In this document: positions 21,010 through 31,440 of the stretch, piece by piece
Layout of the letters: each line of letters begins with the position of its first letter
How positions within the stretch are numbered: position 1 is the first letter of the stretch
Assembly: GCF_032884065.1 (NCBI RefSeq)
Contig: NC_088867.1
Span: forward strand, 1,302,001-1,366,000
Origin: Artemia franciscana
Taxonomy: Eukaryota; Arthropoda; Branchiopoda; Anostraca; Artemiidae
DNA length: 64,000 nt
Reading direction: 5' to 3'
Notes under the pieces: model-generated
Seen by the model: only the letters and a program-made list of their open reading frames with translations
Databases searched by the model: none
Told to the model about the DNA's origin: nothing
Translations under genes and position numbers: made by a program

Positions 21010-21545
21010 ATGACGCAAAAGATTTTGAAAGGATGCGAGGGAGAATGGAGGAATGAAGATGAGTGAAAGGGAACAAAATAACTTGCATATAGCCCAGTGC
21101 CCCCATTGAACCCTTCCCCCTGAAGACAATTTTAGATACCCCCTCCGCCTGGTACAGCCTCTAAGAGCTCCCTAGCTTTTTGGTTGTGTGCATAGTACTA
21201 TTAGAGTCTTACTTTTAATACTCTTATACAGGTATGCAAAAAGTTCCAAAGCTGCCAGTAGCAGAATTCCAAAAGAGTGACGCAAAGATTTTGAAAGCAT
21301 GAGAGAAAGGATGGAAGACTGAAGATGAGTGAAAGGGAACAAAATAGCTTGCATATAGCCAAGTGCCCCTATTGAATCCCTTCCCCCTGAAGACAATTTT
21401 AGACACCCCCTCCGTCTGGTACAGCCTCTAAGAGCTCCCTAGCTTTTTGGTTGTGTGCATAGTACTATTAGAGCCTTACCTTTAATACCCTTATACAGGT
21501 GTGCAAAAAGTTCCAAAGTGGCCAGTAGCAGAATTCCAAAAGCTG
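21010..21545. repeat. 267 bp tandem duplication
   Basis: Two adjacent copies (about 21010-21277 and 21278-21545) share gaagacaattttaga (21122 and 21389), ctaagagctccctagctttt and tgcatagtactattaga in the same order, with about one difference every 15-20 bases. The copy junction carries aaaagttccaaag.tgccagt. Minus frames at 20911-21129, 21172-21396 and 21224-21406 (MSSGGR...) come from this repeat and are not genes. Confidence 0.9.
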
Positions 21546-22022
21546 CCAACACTTTCTACTGCACAACCTGTGTTTTGACAGGTTCACTTTGAGCAAAAAG
21601 TGTTTTTACACGTAAAATTAGCAAGAAAAGTAACAAATGTGGACTTAATATAGCTTACAGTAAGAAAAATCAATAGTTTTCTGAATCAAAATTAACAATG
21701 TAAACTAATTCAGTGGCAAGCATATACTAGCCCTAAATATCATACTATTGTATCATATTTACTCTAATACTGCTAGCGAAGTAGCCTATAGTATTCAAAG
21801 TCTGAAGTATACTGTACATAGCTTACTACTGTTACTTTATGGATGGAGTTGTACACTTCTATGCTATTGGTAATATAAAAATAATGTATACCCAACTACA
21901 TGCTTGATATTCATTGATCACTATAATACAACTATAAAATATCTTTTGATTTTCTGGGAGAAAAATACTGATCGGCAGCCCGGTAGTCACATGCATTATG
22001 AAGCTGTGATCTTAGTTTTGCC
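21546..22022. other. AT-rich stretch without a recognised gene
   Basis: Mostly AT-rich unique-looking sequence, with no coding or repeat signal that I could support. Confidence 0.4.
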
Positions 22023-23770
22023 CTAATATAATCCCCAAAATAAACAGAGAATTGCTGCTACATTGTAGGGTGGCTGTTTCAGGCTACTGATATTCCACAG
22101 CTTTCCCATTAGCAGCTTTAACTGTGTGTACACCTTGATTTCTACCAGCCCTTTTATGATTCTTTCAACTGACGAACAAACAGTTTGGGAGAATTTGGTT
22201 ATTTGTGTAAGATTTGAACAGTTATTCACTTCCAGTTGTACAGAAGTAGAGTAAGCAAAAACTTGTCCTTGAGGATAAAGCATAACAATGACTTAAAACT
22301 GAATTTTGCAGAGCAACATTGAAACTCAATGAACTTTTAATTTGAACAAGTTTTGAAAAGCAGCAACATGAGAGCTAACTCACAGAGCGGGATTGTACGT
22401 TGCCTCTCTAAATGCACCCACTGTACAAATTGAATTTGATACCAATCTTTAAGAAGAGCCAACATATTTGCCTTGAAGAAAGAAATATCACAATAGCATA
22501 ATAGTTTTAATGAGAATATAGGATATAACGGTATTCATAAAGCAACTGGAACACAGAGCTTTTCAGAGCCAATCAGTTCTACTACTTCACTAATGTGATG
22601 AAATTTTAGTTTTTCAGCACGATCGGTTGTGTGGAAGAAATGCCATTTCTTCTGTGAACAGAAGTGAGCGTCCAAGGCAACTTCAATGAATGGATTACAT
22701 GCTTCATTAATAAGGGGCCCTGTCACTGGATAAGTAACTCACTGTGACGAGTGGTAGAACTAACATTACGGCCACGAGCACGTCTGTCCTCAATACTGCC
22801 CATATTCTCGACAACATATTCGAATGACGTCTTGCACATACAGCAAAAAAAGAGGTGAAGGAATTCGGGAATGCTATCACATAGTGTCGGCTGCTCAATA
22901 AATAAGTAAAGCTTGTTTAGTACACTAAGAGAGGAATGCTTAGGATATGACTTCTCAAAACAGACACCTTGTGTCTCAGCAAGGGTTATCAATGCCTCAA
23001 AACTTTTCCCATAACCGATTTTTTTGTTTCTGGTGGATATGAGGTCACAAAGACCTGAAACCCACTGTGACGAATTTCCTTCAGTCAATTCAACATGATG
23101 TGCTGGATCCCAGTTAAATTTATGCAAAGGGGGAATCACGGAGACCAGTAAGCATCAAAAGATGAGACGACACATGAGGCATAAAATATTGTATATCCAC
23201 TGCACCACCTACAATCTGCTGCTTGATATCTTCTACCATCAGAGAGTGATGCTGCAAAGCTTCAAGGAGAGCGTATGCAATGTGTAATCCTGTATGCCCA
23301 CTAATGACTGGCAAGTCCACAACAAAAGAATCAAGATGTCCAGAAAGAAAAGAAATAATACTAACAATCTGGAAAGTTCATCTATTAGGCATCAGCTTAT
23401 CAACAATAATAGCAAATGATGGTGGCCATTTAGTAGCAGGTAGATTTGTACTAAGGCATATTTGCAGTTGGGGCGTCAATAAGGTTTGCAAAAATGGGAG
23501 TAAGATTTGCAATAAAAATGAGGCTGTAGTTCATTTCACCATTAGGAAGGCCTTTCAAGCTATCAAGAATTATATCGCCTTTGTATTGGAGCTGGGAACC
23601 ATGACCCACTTTAAGTTGTCAATAAGCATTCAGACCACAGAATAACCCTGTTCTATGGCATCTACACATAAGCTGATCTGCTTTGGATTTTTCGGCAGCG
23701 TCATCTAGCAAATTTTGCTTATGAGCTGACGATTTTAGATGCCAGAATATTTTCGTCTTAAGATTTCAGA
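22023..23770 (-). pseudogene. Unidentified exon-bearing gene or pseudogene, main part
   Basis: On the minus strand there is continuous protein-like text. 23330-23140 gives VVDLPVISGHTGLHIAYALL, EDIKQQIVGGAVDIQYFMPH and SSHLLMLTGL. After a one-base shift at a C-run (about 23145), 23139-22740 gives IPPLHKFNWDPAHHVELTEG, NSSQWVSGLCDLIS, KKIGYGKSFEALITLAETQG and SEYVVENMGSIEDRR-like text. A downstream exon-like piece at about 22477-22385 has acceptor ttcttcaag, reads ANMLALLKDWYQIQFVQWVH, and ends at gtgagt. Another open frame follows at 22283-22023. The long helical repeats suggest a large scaffold protein, but I cannot name it. The single shift could be an assembly error. Confidence 0.5.
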
Positions 23771-24835
23771 ACTCTTAAGGTTGATATAATATATTGTAAT
23801 TATTTCTGTTTGTTTTGAGTTTTAATACTGATCCTTACTTTCAGTTAAGAAAAACTTGTATTATTATTTAATTACTGAGCTACAGATAATGACAACCGTT
23901 ACTGCAAAGTGGCTTGAACTCAAATCCTTACTTGTGATTTACAGTCACCTCGCCACTATGCTGCAGTAACTCATATTTTTATTTAATTTCTTACTGTTTT
24001 TTTTTTAATAATGCTGGAAAATCTAGGGCCCTCTTCATGGAAATTCTCTTCCCCCATGATAAATTCCTCCATGGAAAGATCCTCTCACGTAACCTTCTCC
24101 CTGACTCACATCACCAGAAAAAATCCCCCTGAAAACGTCAGTATACTTCCCAATAACCAATAATATACATAAACAATGGGCAAAGTTCATAACTTGCAGC
24201 CCTTAGCCCAGTGACTGTGGGGGATTAAGTTGTTTTCAAAGACAGAGTTATTAGATTTTTTTACTATGCTGAACAAAATGGTTATCTCAAAATTTTGATC
24301 CAGTGACTTCGGGAAAAAATGAGCATGGGAAGGGACTTAATTGCCCTCCATTTTTTTTTTCTTACTTAAAAAGCGCACTAAAACTTATAATTTCCGTTAA
24401 AATGAGCCGTCAAACAACATTCTTGGACCACTGGGTCAATATGATCACCCATAGGGAAAAAACAAATAAACATACATCCATGATCATTCTTCTGGCAAAA
24501 AAAAATACAAAATTCCATATGTTTGCAGATAGGAGCTTGAAACCTATACAATAAGGTTCTCTAATATGTTGAATCTGATGGTGTGATTTTCATTAAGATT
24601 CTATGACGTTTTGGGGATGTTCCCCCTCTTTTTTTGAAAATAAGGCAAATTTTCACAGGCTTGTAACTTTTGATGGGCAAGACTAAATTTGATGAAACTT
24701 ATACATTTAAAATTAACACAAAAATCATGATCTTTCGAATATTGGTATCAAAATCTCGTATTTTAGAGTTTTGGTTACTATTAAGCTGGGTTGCTCCTTA
24801 CTACAGTTCACTACCACAAACTGTTTGAAAGGTAG
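23771..24835. repeat. Interspersed repeat, longest copy in the window (about 1 kb)
   Basis: It contains the landmarks seen in the other copies: ggaaattctcttccccc and ggaaagatcc (compare 14.3-15.0 kb), ttttgatccagtgacttcgg, cttacttaaaaag, aatttccgtta, ggaccactgggtcaatatga, caaaattcca, taggagcttgaaacc, ttcacaggcttgtaactttt and gttgctccttactacagttc. No protein is encoded. It is a non-autonomous or very old element and lies between the two coding parts of the unidentified minus-strand gene. Confidence 0.75.
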
Positions 24836-25069
24836 TTCAAAGTGAAAATTGTAAGTTATTGGATTAGTGTTGATGCAGGTTAAACACTGGTTCCAAAGCT
24901 CAGTCTATTCATCAAAAATTAGAAACTTAAACTTGTCATCTAAAAGAGTCTAAAGTATTGTTGTTGTTTTGGCACTATGTGTCAATATCATCAAAGCTTT
25001 CAAATCATTAATATTACTAGGTTTGATATTTTCGAATAAAGAGCTTTTAATTGCACTTATATCATGTTT

Positions 25070-25510
25070 TTATCATACTAATACTAGCTGGTCTGACTCT
25101 ACAGTCACTGCAGAACTGGTGCCACAGGTTCTGTGTTGTTTCTGGGGATTGGCTGGTGTGGAGGGAATAGGAGGGTTAGAAATAACTATAGGGTTCATTG
25201 TGGTAGGCTCTGGGGCTCTAAAAGACCTAACAACTGTTTGGTTAACATGATTGTCTGGCTTTTCAATTGATTTGTTTTCTGAATCAGGAACTAAGTCAAG
25301 CACAGACTATAAGCACTCGACTGCTGGGTGGTACAATTGAACAATGTATGCTACCAGAATAAGTGACTGAAAATTTGGGGAAAAAGTTTCTTTCCAGCTT
25401 TCTCCAGGTAGTTATATTTGTCTTTAATTACGCTGTTATATAATCCAGTAATAACCTGGCATTTTACATTGCCTATACCCTCTGAATCAGCAATTTTGGT
25501 TGAATTTAAG
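25070..25510 (-). pseudogene. Unidentified minus-strand coding remnant, upstream part
   Basis: Reading from about 25505: NSTKIADSEGIGNVKCQVIT, then GLYNSVIKDKYNYLEKAG and KKLFPQIFSHLFW, then a stop. A different frame at 25303-25073 gives VPDSENKSIEKPDNH, NQTVVRSFRAPEPTTMNPIV and a proline/serine-rich tail (SNPPIPSTPANPQKQ). The codon pattern looks protein-coding and the orientation agrees with 22.0-23.8 kb, so it may be an upstream part of the same gene or pseudogene. No family recognised. Confidence 0.35.
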
Positions 25511-26930
25511 ACATTCTGGCATGAATTCAATTCATCTTTTGTGTTTATTCTTCAAACATGTCAAAATAACTTCTAGGTAGGAAATCAGCAATTTCAATTG
25601 AACAAAAAAAAAAAAAAAAAAAAAAAAAAACAATTCTGGTGTGACTTTGGTTCCTTCTTCTTTTTTATCCTTCATAGACTAATATATGCTAAACTAACAC
25701 TTTCCTTCATTCCATTGTAATCTTGCTTTTTCTTCTAACCACAGATTTTATTGAGCAAAATTTTCACTTGAAAATCAATTTGATTTATGATGTTTCTTGT
25801 TTCATGCCTTTTTCTTTAAATTTCTGGAGTCATTTTTCATCTTCAGTAATCTTGCATACATCATATATACTAAAAACGATACGACCACCTCTGGAATCAA
25901 AGTTATGTAATTTTTAATCTTTATATCCATATAACTGCAATGTCACTCACATGAGTTTTTTTTTTCAAAATTAAGACTTTAACCAAATTTTATCAATCTT
26001 GTGCACTACCTAGATTGTTTTTGAAGTGCAGAAAATCACAGACTGCCAACTTTCTTTAGTATTAACTCTGGATATGGCAAGCCAGCAATTTCAATTGAAA
26101 TACAAAATTCTGGGGTGAATTCTTCCTTCTTCTTCTTCTTCCTTCACAGAATCATATATTTTATAGAGTTTGTATTATTCTGGGATTAGGTGTGATTGTC
26201 ATTGTTGCTTCTCTTCTAACCACAGATTTTACTTATAATTTGATGCAAATGTGTCTGTTGCTTATTCCCTACCCTCAGATTTTGCTGTACATCATCTTCA
26301 TTTGAGATGTGTTCAGAGTGCTTGCGGCACATCTCTTCTAGCCAAAGATCTCTTTGTGCTCCATTTTCATTCATAATTACCTTGGATAATTTTTTCCAAC
26401 CTTTGCTGTTTGGATTCCTTCATTATTTTGTATAATTTTGCATGACATCATAGATACTGAAAAGTTTTTTTTTTTAGTTTTTCCTCAATAATTGTACTTT
26501 TGTTTTAATTATGTTGTTATGTAACCCAGTAACAAACAGCCATGTTCTATTGCATAATTATCCTGATATTCTCTAGTATCAAGTCATAGGGTGCTTAATC
26601 AGCAATTTCAATTCAAAATTTCTGGCATGAATTCAATTAATCCTTCCTGCAGATCCTTCACATATGATAAAACAACCTGTTCCTTCATTGTATTCTAATT
26701 TATAAAATATCTAAATTACACATTAGCAGAATTCTCATGTTGTTCTTTAGTTGTCACAGGGAGGCAAATCAGCAATTTCAGTTGAATTAAGAAATTTTGG
26801 CATGAATTCGGTTCCTATTTCTTCTAAATTCTTCACATATGATAAAATTAGATGCTGCTTCAATCCAGGGTGGCAAATAAGCAATTTCACTTGAATTAAA
26901 AAGTTCTTGCATGAACTGAATTCATGCTAT
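25430..26930. repeat. Degenerate direct repeats around tcagcaatttcaattgaatt
   Basis: The word cagcaatttcaattgaa (variants) followed by ctggcatgaattcaatt and ccttc(t)tcttc occurs near 25493, 25588, 26085, 26608, 26770 and 26879. The associated word attatgttgttatgtaaccc at 26502 echoes 25427. Spacing is irregular, so it is a decayed array. A pure A-run lies at 25606-25630. Confidence 0.6.
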
Positions 26931-27363
26931 TTTGTACTATTGACAAGCACAAATACACTTCAGCAAAATTAATACAGATATTCTTAGTGTCTGTTGTTAT
27001 TCACATGAAAAATTACAACTATGGAAAAAACATTCAACAAGGATTAGAACACAATGCCTCAAATGCATTCTATATTAATCTTAAGGCCCAATGAGGCTTC
27101 AAAAGTTAAGCTATTAAAATGAAGTCTTTTAGGCATCTAACCCCCTATCTACAAATAGATCCACTACCCCTCCTTCATACTTGCTAAAAGGTATTTATAA
27201 ATCACTATATTATAAACCAAACCAGTTTATGTAAATGAAACATTATTACAAATGTTAGAAACACTTTTCTGCAATAACATAGCAGGTATCACCCTATATC
27301 AACTTTGTTCAAGCTTATTTTAAATGAACTGAGATGTGACATTATCTTACCTGAAATTACCTT
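26931..27363. other. No gene seen; 3' flank of the minus-strand LINE
   Basis: AT-rich sequence without coding signal. The LINE's 3' terminus (minus strand) probably lies near 27340, where ggtaatttcaggtaag follows the terminal stem. Confidence 0.4.
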
Positions 27364-27430
27364 AAATCGCATTTGCCAGCGAGATAAGGTGGTAGATCCT
27401 ACTGTAGTTCTCGCTGGTGGTGAGCGATTT
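27364..27430 (-). other. Bipartite 3' UTR stem of the LINE
   Basis: Outer arms aaatcgc (27364-27370) and gcgattt (27424-27430) and inner arms ccagcgaga (27376-27384) and tctcgctgg (27409-27417) pair perfectly. The structure lies between the ORF2 stop codon and the element end. In CR1/L2-type LINEs, 3' stems serve as RT recognition sites; that role here is inferred. Confidence 0.7.
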
Positions 27431-27432
27431 AA

Positions 27433-27924
27433 TTATGTTGGCTTAGCTTCCCAGTCCAGCCTCCACTCAGCCCTCTCCCAGTCGCTGTCGACTCCAGCCT
27501 TGAAGAAGTGGGGAGTCTCAGCTTGGATGGTAGCCTCGGATAGGCTATTCCAGAGGGGGACCACCCTAATGGAAAAGAAACCACGTCGTTCCCTTCTCCG
27601 ACATCCAGGCAGTAGAAGCTTAAGACTGTGACCTCTTGAATTGTTAGCCAGGGAGGGGGTGAAGATCTGGTTCAGGTGACCAGACTTGAAAATTTTGCGT
27701 GCCATGATCACATCTCCTCTATATCTTCGATAGGTGAGGGTTGGAAGTCTCAGAGATCCTAGGCGATCCTGGTAAGAGACATTATTTAAGCCACGGACCA
27801 GTTTGGTTGCTCTCCTTTGGACACTTTCAAGGGCTCTTGTGTCCATTTTATTTTGGGGAAAGGCCAAAGTCAAGCCAAACTCAAGGTGGGGATGGACAAG
27901 GGATTTATAAAGTTTTATAACCAC
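27433..27924 (-). pseudogene. LINE ORF2 C-terminal part (after frameshifts)
   Basis: A 163-residue frame: VIKLYKSLVHPHLEFGLTLA, ESVQRRATKLVRGL, RLGSLRLPTLTYRRYRGDVI, then the characteristic LINE tail NSRGHSLKLL..R....FFS.RVVPLWNSLSE. It follows the RT thumb of the 28118-30067 frame but in another frame. The connecting text (CKVLHLGHNN, ERDLGVIVDKDLK) is readable at about 28135-28020 with at least two frame changes. The stop is TAA. Confidence 0.8.
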
Positions 27925-28117
27925 ACATGACTTTCTGGTTACAAAAGAGTGCTTAATGAGTCCGAGAGCTCGATTAGCTTTTGAAACCTGAGCCTGAGTG
28001 TGGCAGTGGAATTTTATTTTAAATCTTTGTCCACAATGACGCCTAAGTCTCTCTCCTCGGCAACTGCTTCCAACTGATCACACCCTATATGGTAGGGATG
28101 GTGGGGGTTATTGTGCC

Positions 28118-30067
28118 CTAAGTGCAGTACCTTGCATTGAATTGTAGGGCCCAAGTTGATGACCAGGAGGATAGCCTGTCGAGGTCCAGCTGAATGCAGG
28201 CTCTTTCTTCTTCAGTTTCAGCAGGCCCAATGAGCCCACAGTCGTCAGCATATAATGTTAAAAAGTTGCGTAGATAAGTTGTACAGTCGTTAATATATAA
28301 GCTGAACAACGTTGGCCCAAGGATGGTTCCCTGTGGGACGCCGCTTATAACCGGGGAAGTGGAGGAGAAAACTGGATCGCCATTATCAGTGTAGATCATG
28401 ACACGTTGAGATCTACCAGTTAGGAATGCTCCAATCCAATCAATCACATCCTTGTGCACCTGGTAAGCTTTAAACTTCAGCAACAGGTATGAGTGTTCAA
28501 CTTTGTCAAAGGCTTTGGCTTGGTCAAGTAAGATAATGTCAACCGGTTTACCCATATCCAAAATTTTAGTTGCACAATCATATGATTGAATAAAGTTGGT
28601 GTCGATTGACCTGCCCCTGCGAAATCCATGTTGTCTATCGCCAATAAGTGTATTTTCTTCTAAATAAATTATTAGAGCATGGTTAATGATACCTTCCATG
28701 ATCTTGCAAACTGCTGAGGTAAGGCTTATTGGTCGATAATTTCCTGGGTTATCCTTGTCACCTTTCTTAAAAATTGGTATAATATTTGCTGTTCTCCAAT
28801 CATTTGGCACTGACTTTTTGGCCAGGGACATGTTGAATATCCTGGCAAGGGGGAGGGAAATGTGAGCAGCAGATTCTATCAAAAGCCGAGGGTGGAGATT
28901 ATCAGGTCCAGCAGCTTTGTTGGAGTTTAAACTTCTTAGTATTTTCAATACATCTTCTTGAGTAATGATTACAGGGGACATTGGGTTGTGTACTGTTACA
29001 GGAGGTATGGTTGGGAGTGTAATGTCAGGTGGCTTAGAGGTGAAGTTTGTGCAAAAGCTGGCATTCATGCAATCAGCGATTTTGTTTGGGTCAGTAGTAC
29101 TGGAGCCATCTGATTTTTTTAGCCTGTTGGTGCGTCGACAGGAAGGGTTGTTGGCTGTAACATAATGCCAGAATTTTTTGGGGTTTTTCTTTGACTCATT
29201 TGCAATAGATTCTTCATGGTCTTGGATAACTTTTCTTGTCATGTTTCTCAGCTTGTTTTGGAGCATGGTGTATTTGTTGTGATGGTTGTCACACTTGCAT
29301 TTTAGGTATTTATTCCATGCTCTATTTTTCTTTCTGATAATTTTCTTAATATTCCTGGGAAGGTATGGAAGAGTCTTTGGTTTATCTGACCAATAAACCT
29401 TTGTATGCTTTCTACACGCACCTAGTAAAGTAGACTTAAAACGATTCCAACTAGATTCAATGTCTGTCTCATCTGATAATCCCTCATCCCAATTTATATT
29501 AGCTAGTTCTTCATGGATCAAAGCGTAATTGGTAAAAGTTCTCTTAAGTTTACCATCACAACTATGGTTAATATTAATGTCATTCATTATGCATTTGTGG
29601 TCACTTGCACCAATAGCTGGAAGGTAACAAGTGGAAGTAATCCTCTCAGGGTCATTGGTAAAAAGGAGGTCTAGTAATGATGGTTGTTGTGAATGTCTAA
29701 ATCTAGTGGGTTGCATTATTATCTTAGTTAGGAAGTTGTCAGCAAGGGTCTGGGTGGTTGTGTAGGAGGGGTTATTAGGGGGTGAGTACCCAATATCTTC
29801 AAACCAACAAACTTCTGGCATATTAAAATCACCATAAAGCACAAGTGATGAATTTAGATTACATAAGATCTGTATTAGGTTAGAAACTGCTTGGTGAGAT
29901 ACTAGTTGATTTGGAGCTGATGGTCTACAGTAAAGCACACCAATATTCACAGTTTCGAATCCAATTAGAAGTCTAACTAATACATGTTCCATCCAAGCAT
30001 TAGTAGGTTGAGAAATAGAAAAATCAATTTTATCTACCTTAATTCCAAGTCTAGTGTAGATAGCCAC
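28118..30067 (-). pseudogene. LINE ORF2: endonuclease C-part and reverse transcriptase
   Basis: A 649-residue frame. Endonuclease part: NIGVLYCRPS, LYGDFNMPEVCWF and GASDHKCIM. RT part: NKAAGPDNLHPRLLIESA, NWRTANIIPIFKKGDKDNPG-like text leading into NYRPISLTSAVCKIMEGIIN, QHGFRRGRSIDTN, motif A ILLDQAKAFDKVEHSYLL, motif B SGVPQGTILGPTLFSLYIND and motif C YADDCGLIG, so the catalytic aspartates are kept. The frame is lost at about 28118 (a short deletion). The N-terminal endonuclease is in another frame at 30414-30190. Confidence 0.88.
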
Positions 30068-30189
30068 TCCTCTTCAACACAGGTTACTATCTAGGTTGCT
30101 CAGGAGTAAGTATCCAGGGATTTGAATATGTGCGTCAACCAATTTGGTCAACGAGTTGTTAGGACACACCTCACAAACACAGAAAACAT

Positions 30190-30414
30190 CTACATCCTTT
30201 CATAAAGTAACACTTTAAGTTCTGAGAGTTTTGGCACTAAAGAATCAATGTTTGTATATAATATTCGCAGTTGCATCCGTTTTCTTTGGCCGGCTGGGCT
30301 GTTGCTAGTTCCGGCTTTGTAACTCTGATATGGATTTTCATCACCCAAACTAGCAGTGACGTAGTTGGTCTCAGATGAATCAGTTGTAATACTTGATGGA
30401 GATACAGAGCTCAA
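30190..30414 (-). pseudogene. LINE ORF2 N-terminal part
   Basis: A 74-residue frame with a serine-rich start, then QRKRMQLRILYTNIDSLVPK and LSELKVLLYERM. This matches the N-terminal strand (L.I..TN..SL..K..EL) of LINE APE endonucleases. The text after it (DVFCVCEV, HIQIPGYLLL) continues in shifted frames into the 30067 frame. Confidence 0.7.
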
Positions 30415-30559
30415 AACCGAAGCCGCGGAAACAAAGGTTGAACTTATAGAAGTCTTTCTGGCTTGGCTTGATGCACTATTTACACTATTTACAAGGGATA
30501 TGGGTAAGTTTAGTGAACCATCGAGACAGGGGGGTAGGGACTCCCTCCCCCCCCCGGGA

Positions 30560-31009
30560 TCAGGTTTTTTGACACGATGGCGCCATCATGGATGACAAGG
30601 TTTTTTCACCGGCTGCTGCACGCCTCTTTATCTCTTCAACTAGTTCTTTCCTTCTGTGGCGGTCTTCATTGGATGCATCAGCAAAGAAGGAGATACTCCC
30701 CCTCCTTGCTCTTGAGGCCTTCAATATATCCATTTTTATTTCGTAATCATTTATAGAAAAAAGGATTGGGTTGGGTCTGTCTATGGTACTTGCATTCTTA
30801 CCATTAGGTAGACGTTTCAAGTTAGTAATAGCCCCGAAATTAATTGAGAATTCATCTTTTAAGTAAGTTGAGATGAACTGAGCATTGTTGGTTTGCAGAG
30901 GAATGCCATAGGCAATCAGATTAAGTCGTCTTCTGTTTCTGTCTTGCTCTTGTCTCACTATTTTGTGGACGTCTGTTTCAAGACGGGTGGCTAGAGAAAT
31001 TTTCCACAA
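30560..31009 (-). pseudogene. LINE ORF1 C-terminal part
   Basis: A 149-residue frame: RLETDVHKIVRQEQDRNRRR, LNLIAYGIPLQTNN, LKDEFSINFGAITNLKRLPN, then DYEIKMDILKASRARR and RHRRKELVEEIKRRAAAGEK. It resembles the RNA-binding part of LINE ORF1 proteins (N.I..GIP... followed by a basic helical end). It joins 30978-31427 by a one-base shift near 31000. Confidence 0.7.
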
Positions 31010-31427
31010 GTTTCAGCACATCATCTACGGAAACCTTCGATTGTATAGCCGTCTCAAGCATTTCCACCTGAGCCCTCACAGTGTCCAAAAAAGTCTGCAT
31101 ATCAGATCTGAAACCAGCAAACATGTCACGCATTTCACTACAACGGGAGTCAAGAGCGCTTTTCACTATATTTGGAACATCAGGTTTACTGGAACCTGTT
31201 TTACATAATGGGCATGTCCAAATACTTCCCAGTGCTTCATTCATTTTGCAGAAAATGTTGTATTCAGCTGTACTCATTCCTAGACATGTTGCAGAGAGCC
31301 ATTTATCACATTCATCACACTGAGTGGCTGGCGAGGACTCACTCAGAACACAACAAGAGACAGCACACTTATCGATTCCTTTTTCGGGTGTTGTGGGTTT
31401 TGGGTGCTTTGAGCTATTGGACGCCAT
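30978..31427 (-). pseudogene. LINE ORF1 N-terminal part with PHD-like zinc finger
   Basis: A 149-residue frame from ATG 31427. Residues about 20-75 hold a PHD-like pattern: CAVSCCVLSES, QCDECDKWLSATC, then SIWTCPLC. In a canonical C4HC3 PHD finger the residue two after the tryptophan is histidine (W-x-H); here it is serine, so one ligand may be lost. A helical coiled region follows (MRDMFAGFRSDMQTFLDTV, EMLETAIQSKVSVDDVLKLV). PHD-like fingers are known in CR1-type ORF1 proteins. Confidence 0.75.
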
Positions 31428-31440
31428 AATTTCAGAATGA

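Larger units (their letters stand above)
27340..31440 (-). mobile_element. CR1-like non-LTR retrotransposon with PHD-like ORF1, frameshifted
   Basis: A minus-strand element of about 4.1 kb with ORF1 (31427 to about 30560) and ORF2 (about 30414 to 27433), each split by one or more frameshifts, followed by a short 3' UTR with a strong stem. Nothing suggests 5' truncation before ORF1. The PHD-like finger in ORF1 plus APE endonuclease and RT in ORF2 is the architecture known for CR1-clade and related elements. It differs clearly in sequence from the element at 15.3-19.9 kb. Confidence 0.85.

Noticed and set aside
20911..21406. MSSGGR-type minus-strand frames
   Set aside because: They repeat with the 267 bp duplication and partly run into the COPZ acceptor; no independent support.
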